A stretch of 64,000 nucleotides of DNA from Synechococcus sp. CS-1328. GTDB lineage: Bacteria > Cyanobacteriota > Cyanobacteriia > PCC-6307 > Cyanobiaceae. Location: positions 310,001-374,000 of the forward strand of contig NZ_JAHLYT010000071.1 of assembly GCF_025128095.1 (NCBI RefSeq). Direction: 5' to 3'. The notes beneath the pieces are model-generated. The model worked only from the letters and a program-made list of their open reading frames with translations, had not been told where the DNA came from and did not search any database. How positions within the stretch are numbered: position 1 is the stretch's first letter; every line of letters begins with the position of its first letter. Positions 18,142 through 26,845 of the stretch are shown piece after piece. Made by a program: the position numbers and the translations under genes.

Positions 18142-18702
18142 ATGCATCGCCGACCCCTTCTTCAAGGCCTGGCCATGGCAACCCTTGGCCTGCTTGGACG
18201 TCCCAGGCAGGCTTTTGCAATGGGCGGCACCCTTCCTTCGCTCGAGACGGTGGCTCCGGCCTTCGATCTTGAGGGAGTCGTGGCTGGATCCACCATCCAG
18301 CGCAATCTCACAGACTTCGCCGGCCGCTGGTTGGTGCTCTATTTCTATCCCAAGGATTTCACCGGTGGTTGCACGCTCGAGGCTCGTGGCTTTCAGCGTG
18401 ACCTGACTGCCTTTCATGCCCTGGACGCCGAGGTGGTCGGCATCAGCGCCGATGATCCCGAGGCCCACGCGTCCTTCTGCGACAGCGAAGGACTGGCCTT
18501 CCCTCTGCTCTCTGATCCGGGTGGCACCGTCAGCCAGCGCTACGGCTCCTGGATCGCCCCTTTCTCGCAACGGCATACCTTCCTGATCGATCCTGCCGGC
18601 ATCCTGCGGGAGCGCTGGTTCGCGGTTCGGCCCACCCTGCACAGTCAGGAGGTGCTGGCCACACTGCAAACTCTTCAGGAGAGCAGCCAAGACGAGGGGT
18701 GA
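18142..18702 (+). CDS. Exported PrxQ/BCP-type peroxiredoxin
   Basis: Thiol peroxidase of 186 residues. The N-terminal segment MHRRPLLQGLAMATLGLLG followed by AFA looks like a signal peptide with a twin-arginine-like start, pointing to the periplasm or thylakoid lumen. The peroxidatic cysteine is C77 in FTGGCTLEARGF. The position five residues later, cysteine in classic PrxQ, is R82. The other cysteine is C113, 36 residues away, a spacing known in the Xylella-type PrxQ with a distant resolving cysteine. No operon partner is evident. Confidence 0.88.
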   Translation: MHRRPLLQGLAMATLGLLGRPRQAFAMGGTLPSLETVAPAFDLEGVVAGSTIQRNLTDFAGRWLVLYFYPKDFTGGCTLEARGFQRDLTAFHALDAEVVGISADDPEAHASFCDSEGLAFPLLSDPGGTVSQRYGSWIAPFSQRHTFLIDPAGILRERWFAVRPTLHSQEVLATLQTLQESSQDEG

Positions 18703-19290
18703 GTTGGCTACGGGATGTCATGTCGTACCGGTCAGACAATCTGCCGCATCTCTCGCGAGTACAACACACCGGCCTCACAGAAATGCTCAAGACCTTCTCA
18801 GTTTGGCTGATACAAGGATTGTGGTGACATGGATAGGCATCAAACCGGAGAGCTGGGCAGGATTTCCAGAACCGGTTCCCCACTCCATGGCACTCTCCAG
18901 CGGAAACTCATCCATCAAGTCCTCGAGCCTGCATCCCCAGGCCCTTGTCATGCGATGGCTAGCTGAACCGACTTATCACGAACTTCACTCATGGTAGTAT
19001 AACTTCCGCAAAAAGATGTCGGCGAGTCAATTCATTTCCAGGCGAGACTCTTCCTTCGTTGTTGTCTGCCAAAAGTCAACTGAGACTTCGATTCACCAGC
19101 AATTCCTGCTCGGCAAACATCTAATAGCAGTAGTTACGCTCTATTCTGCTTATCCATCACCTGCCTCAAGGGCGCCTCGAAAAGTCGCCCTCGCCGAGAC
19201 TTCCGGATCGGGGCGGCTCAGGCTTGGGACATGAGCCTGAGTCAGCTCAACCACGGGGAATTGGGATGATTGGAGGTGCCCGCAAGCCAT
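18703..19290. other. Gene-poor AT-richer intergenic region
   Basis: About 590 bases without a supportable gene. Short open frames (for example 18704-18997 and 19016-19234 on the plus strand) lack recognisable motifs. The base composition is visibly AT-richer than neighbouring genes. The only clear structure is an 8-bp inverted repeat CTCAGGCT/AGCCTGAG (19217-19241) just past the 3' end of the metzincin gene; no T tract follows it on either strand. Confidence 0.6.
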
Positions 19291-19899
19291 TCAGGCAATC
19301 ACCGGATCAGTCTCTGGGCCCCAGATCTTAACCAACGCCGCCAGATCATTCGCGCTGAACCATGGATTGCTCGCCATAGTTGCGTCGGTATTGTAGCTCA
19401 TTGCCGTACTCGCTGTGGTGAAGGCCGGATTCCATGGATCGTCGAAGGGATGACGTAGCCCGAGGGCATGGCCGACCTCATGCACGATGGATTCCTTATC
19501 GCTTGAGCAGATACTGTTGTCGCCAGAAGTCTGTTTCCAGAGCAGATCGAACTTATTTCCCTGGCGTAAGGCCATCCCCAGATTGGCCTTGTTGCCACCG
19601 ATGTTGTCAACGCTGTAGAAGTCGATCAGAGAGCCTTGCTTGTCTTTCTGGCGTGCAAAGTCAACATTGAGGATCGGATCCAGTCGACTGAATACACTGT
19701 CGATGAAGAGACGTTGCTGTTTTGAGGTGCCTAGCGCGTTCATCTTCGAACCGGGCAGGCTCACTGCAGCTGCTTTGACCTGGATGTAGTACCCCACCGC
19801 TTCCGTGGCCATGCCACCGAGAAAGATTGGCCCCTCGCCTGGCAAAGCCAGTGAAATTCCGGTGATCAGATCAACCTCTTCCATGGCGCTGGCCGGCAT
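19291..19899 (-). CDS. Metzincin-type zinc metalloprotease (serralysin/matrixin-like)
   Basis: A 202-residue protein with the complete zinc signature HEVGHALGLRH (residues 140-150, HExxHxxGxxH) and a Met-turn STAMSYN (164-170), then NDLAALVKIWG resembling the end of M10 catalytic domains. There is no recognisable signal peptide, prodomain or RTX repeat tail. It may be exported by a type I system, be truncated, or act inside the cell. An in-frame TAA lies 30 bases upstream of the ATG at 19899, so it is not the 3' part of a longer frame. Codon use is less GC-rich than its neighbours, and it stands alone in a gene-poor patch. Confidence 0.75.
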   Translation of the reverse strand: MPASAMEEVDLITGISLALPGEGPIFLGGMATEAVGYYIQVKAAAVSLPGSKMNALGTSKQQRLFIDSVFSRLDPILNVDFARQKDKQGSLIDFYSVDNIGGNKANLGMALRQGNKFDLLWKQTSGDNSICSSDKESIVHEVGHALGLRHPFDDPWNPAFTTASTAMSYNTDATMASNPWFSANDLAALVKIWGPETDPVIA

Positions 19900-20344
19900 T
19901 GCCTGCCCTTCGCTTCTGACGCCCCTATGTTAGGCATTCAGCAGGGACGGTGCTTTGCCAGTAGCCCTGAGCAACAAATGATTGGAACAAACAATTGTTT
20001 CAAACAAGAGACTGGTGCCTGAGTAGATGATGGCCGAATGTCTAAGACTAGCTGTTTAAACATTTAGCAAATCAGCTTCCCTTGAGGCAGTCGGCCGCAT
20101 CATGAGTTCAACACTCGCAAAGTATCGACAAGTGGATCTGGTCAAGCACTTGCTGCGGCTGCGTTGGAATTCCGTAACCAGGGCTTGGCCCGATGAATCG
20201 TCCAAGCGACCCTCCATCGGCTCGGCGAAAGCTGGGCCTGCCTTGTCGCAGGTCAGTCATTGGCTGGGGTGCTGCGCTCTGCGCCCCAGCCTCGACCAGG
20301 GGCAGACAACTCCTCTCTAGGGTGACAAGCAGCCTTTTTGCCAG
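19900..20344. other. Intergenic region with two AT-rich palindromes
   Basis: No supportable gene. It contains the 12-bp perfect palindrome AAACAATTGTTT (19989-20000) and the 10-bp palindrome TGTTTAAACA (20053-20062), about 60 bases apart. They lie upstream of the metzincin gene on the minus strand and of the phosphoesterase gene on the plus strand. They could be operator sites, but nothing else supports this. Short open frames at 20102 and 20193 show no family features. Confidence 0.45.
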
Positions 20345-21259
20345 ATGGATCCTTTGCCCCGGAGTCTGCACCGACCGTTAACGCGGCTCCGCCGCCGCCA
20401 GCTGCTCAGGATGCTGCCGGTCCTGGGCATTGTCCTGGCAACAGCTCCCTGGATCATTCCCCGGGCAGGTAGCTCCGCCGGGCAGGTGTCGCCCACAGGA
20501 TTGCGGGTGCTGGCCATCGCCGACAGCGGCAGCGGCAATGCCAACCAGCAGGCCGTGGCCGATCGCATGGCCGAGTTGCATCGCCGCGAGCCGGTGAATC
20601 TGGTGCTGATGGCGGGAGACAACATCTACCCAGACGGCAACCTCAAGCTGGTGCAGTCGACCTTTGAACGTCCCTACAGGTCCCTGCTCCAGGCTGGGGT
20701 GCCCTTTCATGCAGTGCTCGGCAACCACGACATCCGCACCGCGAACGGAACTCCGCAGCTCCAGTACAAGCCCTTCGGCATGGCGGGACGCTGGTACAGC
20801 CTGCGACGAGGGCCGGTGGAGTTCTTTCTGCTCGACACCAACGTCAACGTCGACTGGAGCAGACAGTTGCCCTGGCTTCAGGGTGCCCTGGCCTCCAGTA
20901 CGGCCCCCTGGAAGGTGGTGGTTGGCCACCACCCCATCTACTCGTCAGGTCATTACGGCGACCAGCCGCAGCTGATCAGTCGACTGACGCCTCTCTTCAA
21001 ACGCCACGGCGTGCAGCTGTACATCAACGGCCACGAGCACAACTACGAGCGCACGAAGCCGATTGATGGCATCACCTATCTCACCGTCGGTGGTGCCGGG
21101 GCCTGGCTGCGGCCTGTCAAAGCCAACGCCCGCAGCGCAAGGGCCGCAAGTGTCTACAGCTTCGCTGAACTGGATTTCACCCCCACCCGTTTGGATTTGC
21201 AGGCCTGGGACAGCAAGGGACAGCGCATCGATCAGGTGCAGCTGACGGCGCAACCCTGA
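20345..21259 (+). CDS. Exported metallophosphoesterase (purple acid phosphatase-like)
   Basis: A 304-residue phosphatase. The N-terminus RLRRRQLLRMLPVLGIVLA looks like a Tat-type signal peptide, so the enzyme is probably periplasmic or lumenal. Metal-site motifs of the calcineurin-like fold follow: IADSGSG (atypical first Asp motif), LMAGDNIYPDGN, VLGNHDIR, VVGHHPIYSSGHYG and INGHEHNYERT. The last pattern is typical of tartrate-resistant/purple acid phosphatases. Likely role: release of phosphate from organic esters outside the cytoplasm. It is convergent with csaB. Confidence 0.87.
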   Translation: MDPLPRSLHRPLTRLRRRQLLRMLPVLGIVLATAPWIIPRAGSSAGQVSPTGLRVLAIADSGSGNANQQAVADRMAELHRREPVNLVLMAGDNIYPDGNLKLVQSTFERPYRSLLQAGVPFHAVLGNHDIRTANGTPQLQYKPFGMAGRWYSLRRGPVEFFLLDTNVNVDWSRQLPWLQGALASSTAPWKVVVGHHPIYSSGHYGDQPQLISRLTPLFKRHGVQLYINGHEHNYERTKPIDGITYLTVGGAGAWLRPVKANARSARAASVYSFAELDFTPTRLDLQAWDSKGQRIDQVQLTAQP

Positions 21260-21392
21260 GTACAAGCCCAGCGTTGTCAGCTCATGATCCCCCCGGGGAT
21301 CCGATGGCAGCTGGCAGACCAGCCTGGAGGATTGCAGGTTGAAACCCCCCTGACAAGCTGTTCGCGTCTGCAACCATGCCACTCGCGATTCA

Positions 21393-22433
21393 TCAGTGGA
21401 GGGCCTCGACCAGGAGCTGCTGGTGTACAGCTGCGTCAGCGCGCTGAGATTCGATGCACTCGCGCTCCATCGGCACATCCAGCACGGCGCGCCAGGAGGC
21501 GAGCAGGGCAGCAGACTCGGGCATGGCAGCCAGGTCCTGGCAAGGGCACCCGATCGCCGCTGCAGCGACGGCCACCTTGGGGTCGTAGCTGAGGGCCGCA
21601 CAGGGAGCTCCGGCCAGGGCCGCCAGGATCAGCCCATGCAGGCGCATGGCGATCACCAGACCGGCCTGGGCGAACACCGCCATCGCCTCCTCAGGACTGT
21701 TCACCGTCAGCTCGCGGCTGCGCTCCAGCAGGGCAGGCGGCACCAATCGCTCAGCCTCAAGCCGCGCCAGCAGACCCCGATCCTGGTGCCGGTGAAACGG
21801 CATCCACAACACGGAGCGATCAGCCGACAGGGCCAGGGCTGCCACAGCCTCGAGATAGGGGCGCCAGGCCTCTCCCCGCAGCTGCTCCACCGGTCGCCAG
21901 CAGAGCACGATCGCTCGCTCCTGCAGGGTTTCTGAAGGGGGTGTGGCCGCCAGCCCCCAGACCGGATCGCTGCCCACCACACCCTTGGCACCAAAGCGCC
22001 TGGCCAGACTGGCCGAGTCTGGGTCTCGCCAGCTGATCGCCGTGGCCCTGGGCAATACCAACGCCACCAGTGCGCCACTGCGACGGCGGCGCAGGGGTCC
22101 GAGGCCCTGACCCCAGAGGATCACCGGTTTCCCCTGCCAGCGAGCCTTGAGGATCAGAGCCGCGTAATACAGCAGGCTGCGAAAGCTGGTCGAGTCCTGC
22201 AGCAGACTGCCGCCGCCGAACACCAGGGCATCGCAGCGATCCAAGGCCCGCAGCACCCCAGCCACCCCCCGCCGTTGCACTGTCTCCACGCCGAATCGGT
22301 GCTGAACCTCGGCTTCGTCGTGGGCGGTGACCAGGGCGCTCCAACCTGAGGGGAGCTGGGCCAGCAGGGCCTGAAGCAGGGCGTCATCGCCGAGGTTGTG
22401 CTCGCCGTAATAACCGCAGAGCAGGGCCTGCAT
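21393..22433 (-). CDS. csaB: Polysaccharide pyruvyl transferase CsaB
   Basis: Transfers pyruvate from PEP to a cell-wall or exopolysaccharide sugar. Conserved features are the N-terminal CGYYGEHNLGDDALLQALL, the central GGGSLLQDSTS and LWGQGLGPLRR, and the C-terminal MRLHGLILAALAGAPCAALSYDPKV. Start at the ATG at 22433 (MQALLCGYYG, 346 aa), because the GYYGEHNLGDD motif normally sits within 10 residues of the start; ten extra codons upstream are unlikely. In other bacteria CsaB products anchor S-layer proteins; no S-layer gene is in the window. Confidence 0.9.
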   Translation of the reverse strand: MQALLCGYYGEHNLGDDALLQALLAQLPSGWSALVTAHDEAEVQHRFGVETVQRRGVAGVLRALDRCDALVFGGGSLLQDSTSFRSLLYYAALILKARWQGKPVILWGQGLGPLRRRRSGALVALVLPRATAISWRDPDSASLARRFGAKGVVGSDPVWGLAATPPSETLQERAIVLCWRPVEQLRGEAWRPYLEAVAALALSADRSVLWMPFHRHQDRGLLARLEAERLVPPALLERSRELTVNSPEEAMAVFAQAGLVIAMRLHGLILAALAGAPCAALSYDPKVAVAAAAIGCPCQDLAAMPESAALLASWRAVLDVPMERECIESQRADAAVHQQLLVEALH

Positions 22434-22489
22434 CGAACACGCACCCGGGCAGGCTCCGTACATTACGGATCACCGTGGGCTCCCCTGCC

Positions 22490-22855
22490 ATGCATGCTCT
22501 CTCCCTGCCCACCTGGTGGATCCACATCACCTCGGTGCTGGAGTGGATGGCGGCGATCGTGGCTGTGATTGTCTGGGGGCGTCGCCGCCAGGAGGGGGGC
22601 TGGCGCTGGCTGGCCCTCGCCATGCTGCCGGCCCTGGTGAGCGCCATGGCGGCCTGCACCTGGCACCTGTTCGACAACACTTCGGACCTGGATGGGCTGG
22701 TGGTCTTTCAGGCGGGATGCACCGCCCTCGGTAACGCCGCCCTGGCGTTGGCGGCCTGGAATCTGTGGCGCCACCAACCCCTGCCGGCAGGGGCCGCCGA
22801 CCTCACCAGCTCCGGATCCGCCAGCAGCCCCACCCTGCCGACCAGCCAGCCATGA
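22490..22855 (+). CDS. ycf49: Ycf49-like (DUF2499) membrane protein
   Basis: A 121-residue protein of a cyanobacterial/plastid family, unknown function. It starts MHALSLPTWWIHITSVLEWM, the conserved family N-terminus, which fixes the ATG at 22490 rather than the in-frame GTG at 22475. Two to three hydrophobic helices follow (WMAAIVAVIVWG, WLALAMLPALVSAMAACTW, AALALAAWNLW). It overlaps the DUF3593 gene by ATGA. As I recall, the two families are usually adjacent in cyanobacteria, which suggests a shared membrane function. Confidence 0.8.
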   Translation: MHALSLPTWWIHITSVLEWMAAIVAVIVWGRRRQEGGWRWLALAMLPALVSAMAACTWHLFDNTSDLDGLVVFQAGCTALGNAALALAAWNLWRHQPLPAGAADLTSSGSASSPTLPTSQP

Positions 22856-23187
22856 GCGTCCTGACCCTGCTGGCCCGTTTCGATCCGGCCCCCCTGTTCG
22901 TGATTTCATTGCTGCCGTACCTGGCCTTCCTGTGGTGGGCGGCACGGATTCGTGGATTCCCGTGCCTGGCCCTGCGTGGCTTCCAGGCCACGCTGCTGTT
23001 CGTGGCGATCACGATCGTGGCGGCGGTGATCGCCCAGGTGCGCTTCGACGACCAGCTCGCCAACGTCGACCCGCTCCACGGCGGGGCTGAGAGCTTCCTC
23101 ACCATCAGCAACCTGCTGGTGCTGCTTGGCTTCGCCGGCGTGGGCAGCGTCCGCCAAAACGGCGCCGGTGGCATGAACAAGTCTTAA
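22852..23187 (+). CDS. DUF3593 membrane protein
   Basis: A 111-residue protein with three hydrophobic helices (PLFVISLLPYLAFLWWA, FQATLLFVAITIVAAVIA, LTISNLLVLLGFAGVG). The PYLxFLWW segment is characteristic of DUF3593, a cyanobacterial and plastid-related family of unknown role. Start at the ATG at 22852, overlapping the stop of the Ycf49 gene. psaK follows 55 bases later on the same strand. Confidence 0.78.
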   Translation: MSVLTLLARFDPAPLFVISLLPYLAFLWWAARIRGFPCLALRGFQATLLFVAITIVAAVIAQVRFDDQLANVDPLHGGAESFLTISNLLVLLGFAGVGSVRQNGAGGMNKS

Positions 23188-23242
23188 GGGGAATCGGCTG
23201 GAGGCTGCGCTGCCCGGAAGATGGGACGTCGGCTTTTGCTCC

Positions 23243-23500
23243 ATGATCGCTCCGCTTCTGGCTCTGGCCCCTGCCTCTATCTCCTGGTCCCCGAAAGTGG
23301 CCCTGGTGATGATCGTCTGCAACGTGATCGCCATCGCGATCGGCAAGGCCACCATCCAACAGCCCAATGTGGGCGCCCAACTGCCCAACTCCGCCATGTT
23401 CGGCGGCATGAGCCATGCCTCCCTGCTGGCCACCACCAGCCTGGGTCACATCTTCGGCATCGGCGCCATCCTCGGATTGGCCTCCCGCGGCGTGGTCTGA
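23243..23500 (+). CDS. psaK: Photosystem I subunit PsaK
   Basis: Peripheral PSI subunit, 85 residues, two transmembrane helices with a cytosolic loop. Recognised by WSPKVALVMIVCNVIAIAIG, the loop NVGAQLPN and the second helix MSHASLLATTSLGHIFGIGAILGL (first 20 residues: MSHASLLATTSLGHIFGIGA). It has a strong terminator right after it and two small membrane-protein genes ahead on the same strand. Confidence 0.93.
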   Translation: MIAPLLALAPASISWSPKVALVMIVCNVIAIAIGKATIQQPNVGAQLPNSAMFGGMSHASLLATTSLGHIFGIGAILGLASRGVV

Positions 23501-23541
23501 ACCCGCCGATCGAGATCACAGGCCAGATCCCTGGCCTGCTT

Positions 23542-23565
23542 GCGGCCCCCAAGGGGCCGCTTTTT
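23542..23565 (+). terminator. Terminator after psaK
   Basis: Perfect 8-bp GC stem GCGGCCCC/GGGGCCGC with a 3-base loop, followed by TTTTT. It lies 41 bases past the psaK stop codon. Confidence 0.88.
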
Positions 23566-23610
23566 GATGGGAACCGACCCGAGGCGGATTCCAGCCAGAC
23601 GTCGCCGTTG

Positions 23611-24810
23611 TCAGCGCCAGCCCAGTAGGTAGGGCAGGGCCCGCAGGCCATAACGCTCAAAGCGGTAGTCGAACAACAGGGCGGACAGATCGGCGGCCTG
23701 ACAGGTCTCGAGGCCGGCCAGCAACCTCTCCAGACGGTGATCAGCGCGGCGATCCCGCAGCGCCAGCCAGGTGCGACGGGCCAGCCGGCCGCTCAGGGGC
23801 CAGCGCCAGCCGAAGTGCTTGCTCAGCTGCCGCTGATAGCGCCTTCGCAGCCGATCAGGATCGCGCTCCTGCAGCAGCAACGGCGCCAGCAGGCCAGCGC
23901 TGGCCATCGCATGGCGGATCCCTTCACCGCCGAGCAGGTTGGCGGTGCTCACCGCATCGCCCAGGCCGATCAGGCGCCCGCGGCCATGGGGCTCGCAGCG
24001 ATCGATGCGGCTGCGGATCAGGCCGCCGTGGCGGTCCAGCACTCCGGCACCGTCCAGGTCAAGGCGATGCAGCAGGGTCTGCAGATCCGGCCCGAGGGGG
24101 CGCTGTCGGAAGGATGAGGCGCCGCGGACCGGCTGATCCAGGCGGCAGACCCCCAGCTTCAGACGGCCGCACTGCATTGGAAACACCCAGCCATAGCCCT
24201 GGGGCACCCAGTCGCTGCCGAGCAAAAAAGTGAGTTGCTCGGCCCAGCGCTGCCACTGTGATGGCTTCACCTGCAGCAGCCATTCCACGCCACGCCCCAC
24301 CACCAGATCCGGCGGATCGCCCAGCAGGGCACGCCCCTGGCCGCTGGCATCGACCACCCAGCTGCTGCGCACAGCCACAGGGCGACCATCGCTTTGGCGC
24401 AGGTGGGTGAGCAGACCACCAGACACCTCTTCATAGCCAAGGGCCCGAAGGCCCAGCTCGACGCGTCCACCCCAGCCGCGGCACTGCTCCGCCAACCAGA
24501 GCCGCAGGGCGCCGAAGTCGAGCACGACCCCCAGGGGCAAGGCCGAGCTCCAGTGGCGCGAGGACTGGCCTGGACCGATCAACTGCCAGCTGCGCCAGCG
24601 ACTGGCCACCACCTCGGCCGGCAAGCCGAAAGACTCCACGGCCTCAAGCGGCATGGCTGCACTGCTGAAGGCCGCCCGGCTCAGATCGGGCAGCTGATCC
24701 ACCAGCAGCACATCCACGCCCCGGCCGGCGAGCAGCCTGGCCAGGTGCCCCCCAGCCGGCCCTGCTCCAACGATCAGCACGTCGCAGGTGAGACCCTCGC
24801 AGTCGATCAC
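23611..24810 (-). CDS. FAD-dependent oxidoreductase, geranylgeranyl-reductase/lycopene-cyclase-like
   Basis: Flavoprotein with an N-terminal dinucleotide fold LIVGAGPAGGHLARLLAGRG and a second FAD motif GLGDAVSTANLLGGEGIRHA, the pattern of the geranylgeranyl reductase superfamily. Start placed at the GTG at 24810 (399 aa), 28 bases after the dxs stop. The frame is open to 24885, but that part would overlap dxs. Position behind dxs on the same strand suggests a prenyl-lipid or carotenoid substrate. It lacks the CGGAI segment of chlorophyll-type ChlP, so the exact reaction is open. Confidence 0.75.
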   Translation of the reverse strand: MIDCEGLTCDVLIVGAGPAGGHLARLLAGRGVDVLLVDQLPDLSRAAFSSAAMPLEAVESFGLPAEVVASRWRSWQLIGPGQSSRHWSSALPLGVVLDFGALRLWLAEQCRGWGGRVELGLRALGYEEVSGGLLTHLRQSDGRPVAVRSSWVVDASGQGRALLGDPPDLVVGRGVEWLLQVKPSQWQRWAEQLTFLLGSDWVPQGYGWVFPMQCGRLKLGVCRLDQPVRGASSFRQRPLGPDLQTLLHRLDLDGAGVLDRHGGLIRSRIDRCEPHGRGRLIGLGDAVSTANLLGGEGIRHAMASAGLLAPLLLQERDPDRLRRRYQRQLSKHFGWRWPLSGRLARRTWLALRDRRADHRLERLLAGLETCQAADLSALLFDYRFERYGLRALPYLLGWR

Positions 24811-24838
24811 TGCGCAGTTGTTCAGGGATTCACCAGGC

Positions 24839-26758
24839 TCAGACCGGAAGAGCCTGGCGTTCCGCGGCAACGAAGACGCCCGCAAAGCGCTGCTGGATCC
24901 GTTCCGCCATCTGGGGTGGCGTCAGACCCAGGGTCAGCTTGCTCTGCTCCGGGGTGGCGTGATCCACAAGCACATCCGGGATACCGAGGCGCAGCACGGG
25001 CACCAGCACATCGTGGTCGTTGAGGCTCTCCACCACCGCCGCACCGAAGCCACCAGGCAGGGCACCTTCCTCCATGGTCACCACCCGACCGATGCGGCGG
25101 GCCAGCGGCACGATCAGGGCTTCATCGAGGGGGCGAAGGAAACGGGCATTGACCACGGCGGCCCGGATTCCCTTCTCCTGCAACAGGCCGGCGGTGGCCA
25201 TGGCTGGCGCCACCATGGCTCCATAGGCCACGATCAGCAGGTCGTCGCCATCGGTGAGCAGTTCACCCCGGCCGATTTCCAGAGGCTCCCAGCCCTCTTC
25301 CATCAGCGGAGCACCTTCGCCTTCACCGCGAGGGATGCGAATCACGCAGGGGCCGGTGTGGTGGATGGAGGTCACCAGCATGCGCTGCAGTTCGGCCTCA
25401 TCCTTTGGGGCCATCACCGTGAAATTGGGCACGGCGCGGAGGTAGCTGATGTCGTACTGGCCCTGGTGGGTGGGGCCGTCGGCTCCGACGATGCCGGCCC
25501 GATCCAGCACAAAGGTGACGGGCAGGTTCTGAATACCCACATCGTGGATCAGCTGGTCGTAGGCACGCTGCAGGAAAGTGCTGTAGATCGCCACCACCGG
25601 TCGCAGGCCCTCGCAGGCCATGCCGGCCGCCATGGTGACAGCGTGCTGCTCGGCAATGCCGACATCGATGTATTGCTTGGGCAGGGCCTTCTCGAGCAGA
25701 TCCAGCCCGGTGCCGGTGGCCATGGCGGCAGTGATCCCCACCACGCGCGGATCCTGCTCACAGATCTTGACCAGGGTCTGACCGAAGACCTTGCTGTAAC
25801 TGGGCGGCTTCGGCTTGCTGGAGGGATAGGCCTTGCCGCTTTTGAGATCGAAGGCCGACTGGGCGTGGTAGGCCACCTGATCGGCTTCGGCATAGGGATA
25901 GCCCTTGCCCTTGGTGGTGGCCACGTGCACCAGCACGGGACCCTCGGTGCGATGCGCCAACTCGAAGGTGCGCACCATCTCGGGGATGTTGTGGCCGTCG
26001 ATCGGGCCGATGTAGGTGAAGCCCAGTTCCTCGAAGACCGCGCCCACCTTGGGAACGGCCAGGCGGCGCATGCCCTCCTTGATGCGCTCCAGCTCCGGCG
26101 GCAGTTCGCCGTGCAGGAAGGGCAGATGGCGGATCGCCTCCTCGGCGTTGCCGGAGAGGAACTGAACCGGCGGGCTCAGCCGCATGCGGTTGAGGTAGGT
26201 GGAGAGGGCTCCCACCGGCGGGCTGATCGACATGTCGTTGTCGTTCAGCACCACCAGCAGGCGGGTGCGGGGGAGGTGGCCGGCGTGGTTGATCGCCTCC
26301 AGAGCCATGCCACCGGTGAGGGCGCCATCACCGATCACCGCCACACATTTGAAATCCTCGCCACGGCGATCACGGGCCAGGGCCATGCCCAGGGCAGCCG
26401 AGATCGAGGTGGAGGCGTGGCCGGCACCGAAATGATCGAAGCGGCTCTCGCTGCGCTTCAAATAACCGGCCACCCCGCTCTTCTGGCGCAGGCTGTCGAA
26501 ATCGTTGTAGCGGCCGGTGATCAGTTTGTGCGGATAGGCCTGATGGCCCACATCCCACACGATCCGGTCTTCATCAAGGTCGAGGGTCTGGTAGAGGGCC
26601 AGGGTGAGTTCCACCACCCCAAGACCAGGACCGAGGTGGCCGCCGCTGGTGGACACCACCTCCAGGTGGCGCTCCCGAATCTGTCGTGCGATCGCCTCCA
26701 GGTCAGCGGTGCTGAGCCCATGCAATTGATTGGGGTGACTCAGCTCGCTGAGATGCAT
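24839..26758 (-). CDS. dxs: 1-deoxy-D-xylulose-5-phosphate synthase
   Basis: TPP-dependent first enzyme of the MEP isoprenoid pathway (pyruvate + glyceraldehyde-3-P). The TPP motif [18 protein letters not shown] with [10 protein letters not shown] is clear, as are [34 protein letters not shown] and the transketolase segment [10 protein letters not shown] then [17 protein letters not shown]. Start at the ATG at 26758 (MHLSELSHP, 639 aa, family length); 19 upstream codons are not conserved. It is likely followed in the same operon by the FAD oxidoreductase. Divergent from ilvA. Confidence 0.96.
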   Translation of the reverse strand: MHLSELSHPNQLHGLSTADLEAIARQIRERHLEVVSTSGGHLGPGLGVVELTLALYQTLDLDEDRIVWDVGHQAYPHKLITGRYNDFDSLRQKSGVAGYLKRSESRFDHFGAGHASTSISAALGMALARDRRGEDFKCVAVIGDGALTGGMALEAINHAGHLPRTRLLVVLNDNDMSISPPVGALSTYLNRMRLSPPVQFLSGNAEEAIRHLPFLHGELPPELERIKEGMRRLAVPKVGAVFEELGFTYIGPIDGHNIPEMVRTFELAHRTEGPVLVHVATTKGKGYPYAEADQVAYHAQSAFDLKSGKAYPSSKPKPPSYSKVFGQTLVKICEQDPRVVGITAAMATGTGLDLLEKALPKQYIDVGIAEQHAVTMAAGMACEGLRPVVAIYSTFLQRAYDQLIHDVGIQNLPVTFVLDRAGIVGADGPTHQGQYDISYLRAVPNFTVMAPKDEAELQRMLVTSIHHTGPCVIRIPRGEGEGAPLMEEGWEPLEIGRGELLTDGDDLLIVAYGAMVAPAMATAGLLQEKGIRAAVVNARFLRPLDEALIVPLARRIGRVVTMEEGALPGGFGAAVVESLNDHDVLVPVLRLGIPDVLVDHATPEQSKLTLGLTPPQMAERIQQRFAGVFVAAERQALPV

Positions 26759-26845
26759 GCCCTGGCTCTCTCGTGAAGGGCAATCTAGGTGGTCGTTCCC
26801 GCGGGACGGCGACATCCGCTACAGGGGGTTGCGACACTGACGCGC

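Noticed and set aside
18704-18997. 97-codon plus-strand frame after the PrxQ gene
   Set aside because: No start context, no recognisable motif and biased composition. It lies in the AT-richer non-coding patch.
19217-19241. CTCAGGCT/AGCCTGAG hairpin as terminator of the metzincin gene
   Set aside because: No T-rich tract on the minus strand after the stem; retained only as a note in the intergenic description.
20193-20381. Short plus-strand frame with a signal-peptide-like RRSVIGWGAALCAP
   Set aside because: It is in a different frame from the phosphoesterase, which has its own convincing signal sequence, and the remainder has no protein-like pattern.
21286-21301. GATCCCC-CC-GGGGATC palindrome between convergent genes as a terminator
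   Set aside because: A two-base loop cannot form a stable hairpin without opening the stem, and no T tract follows on either strand.
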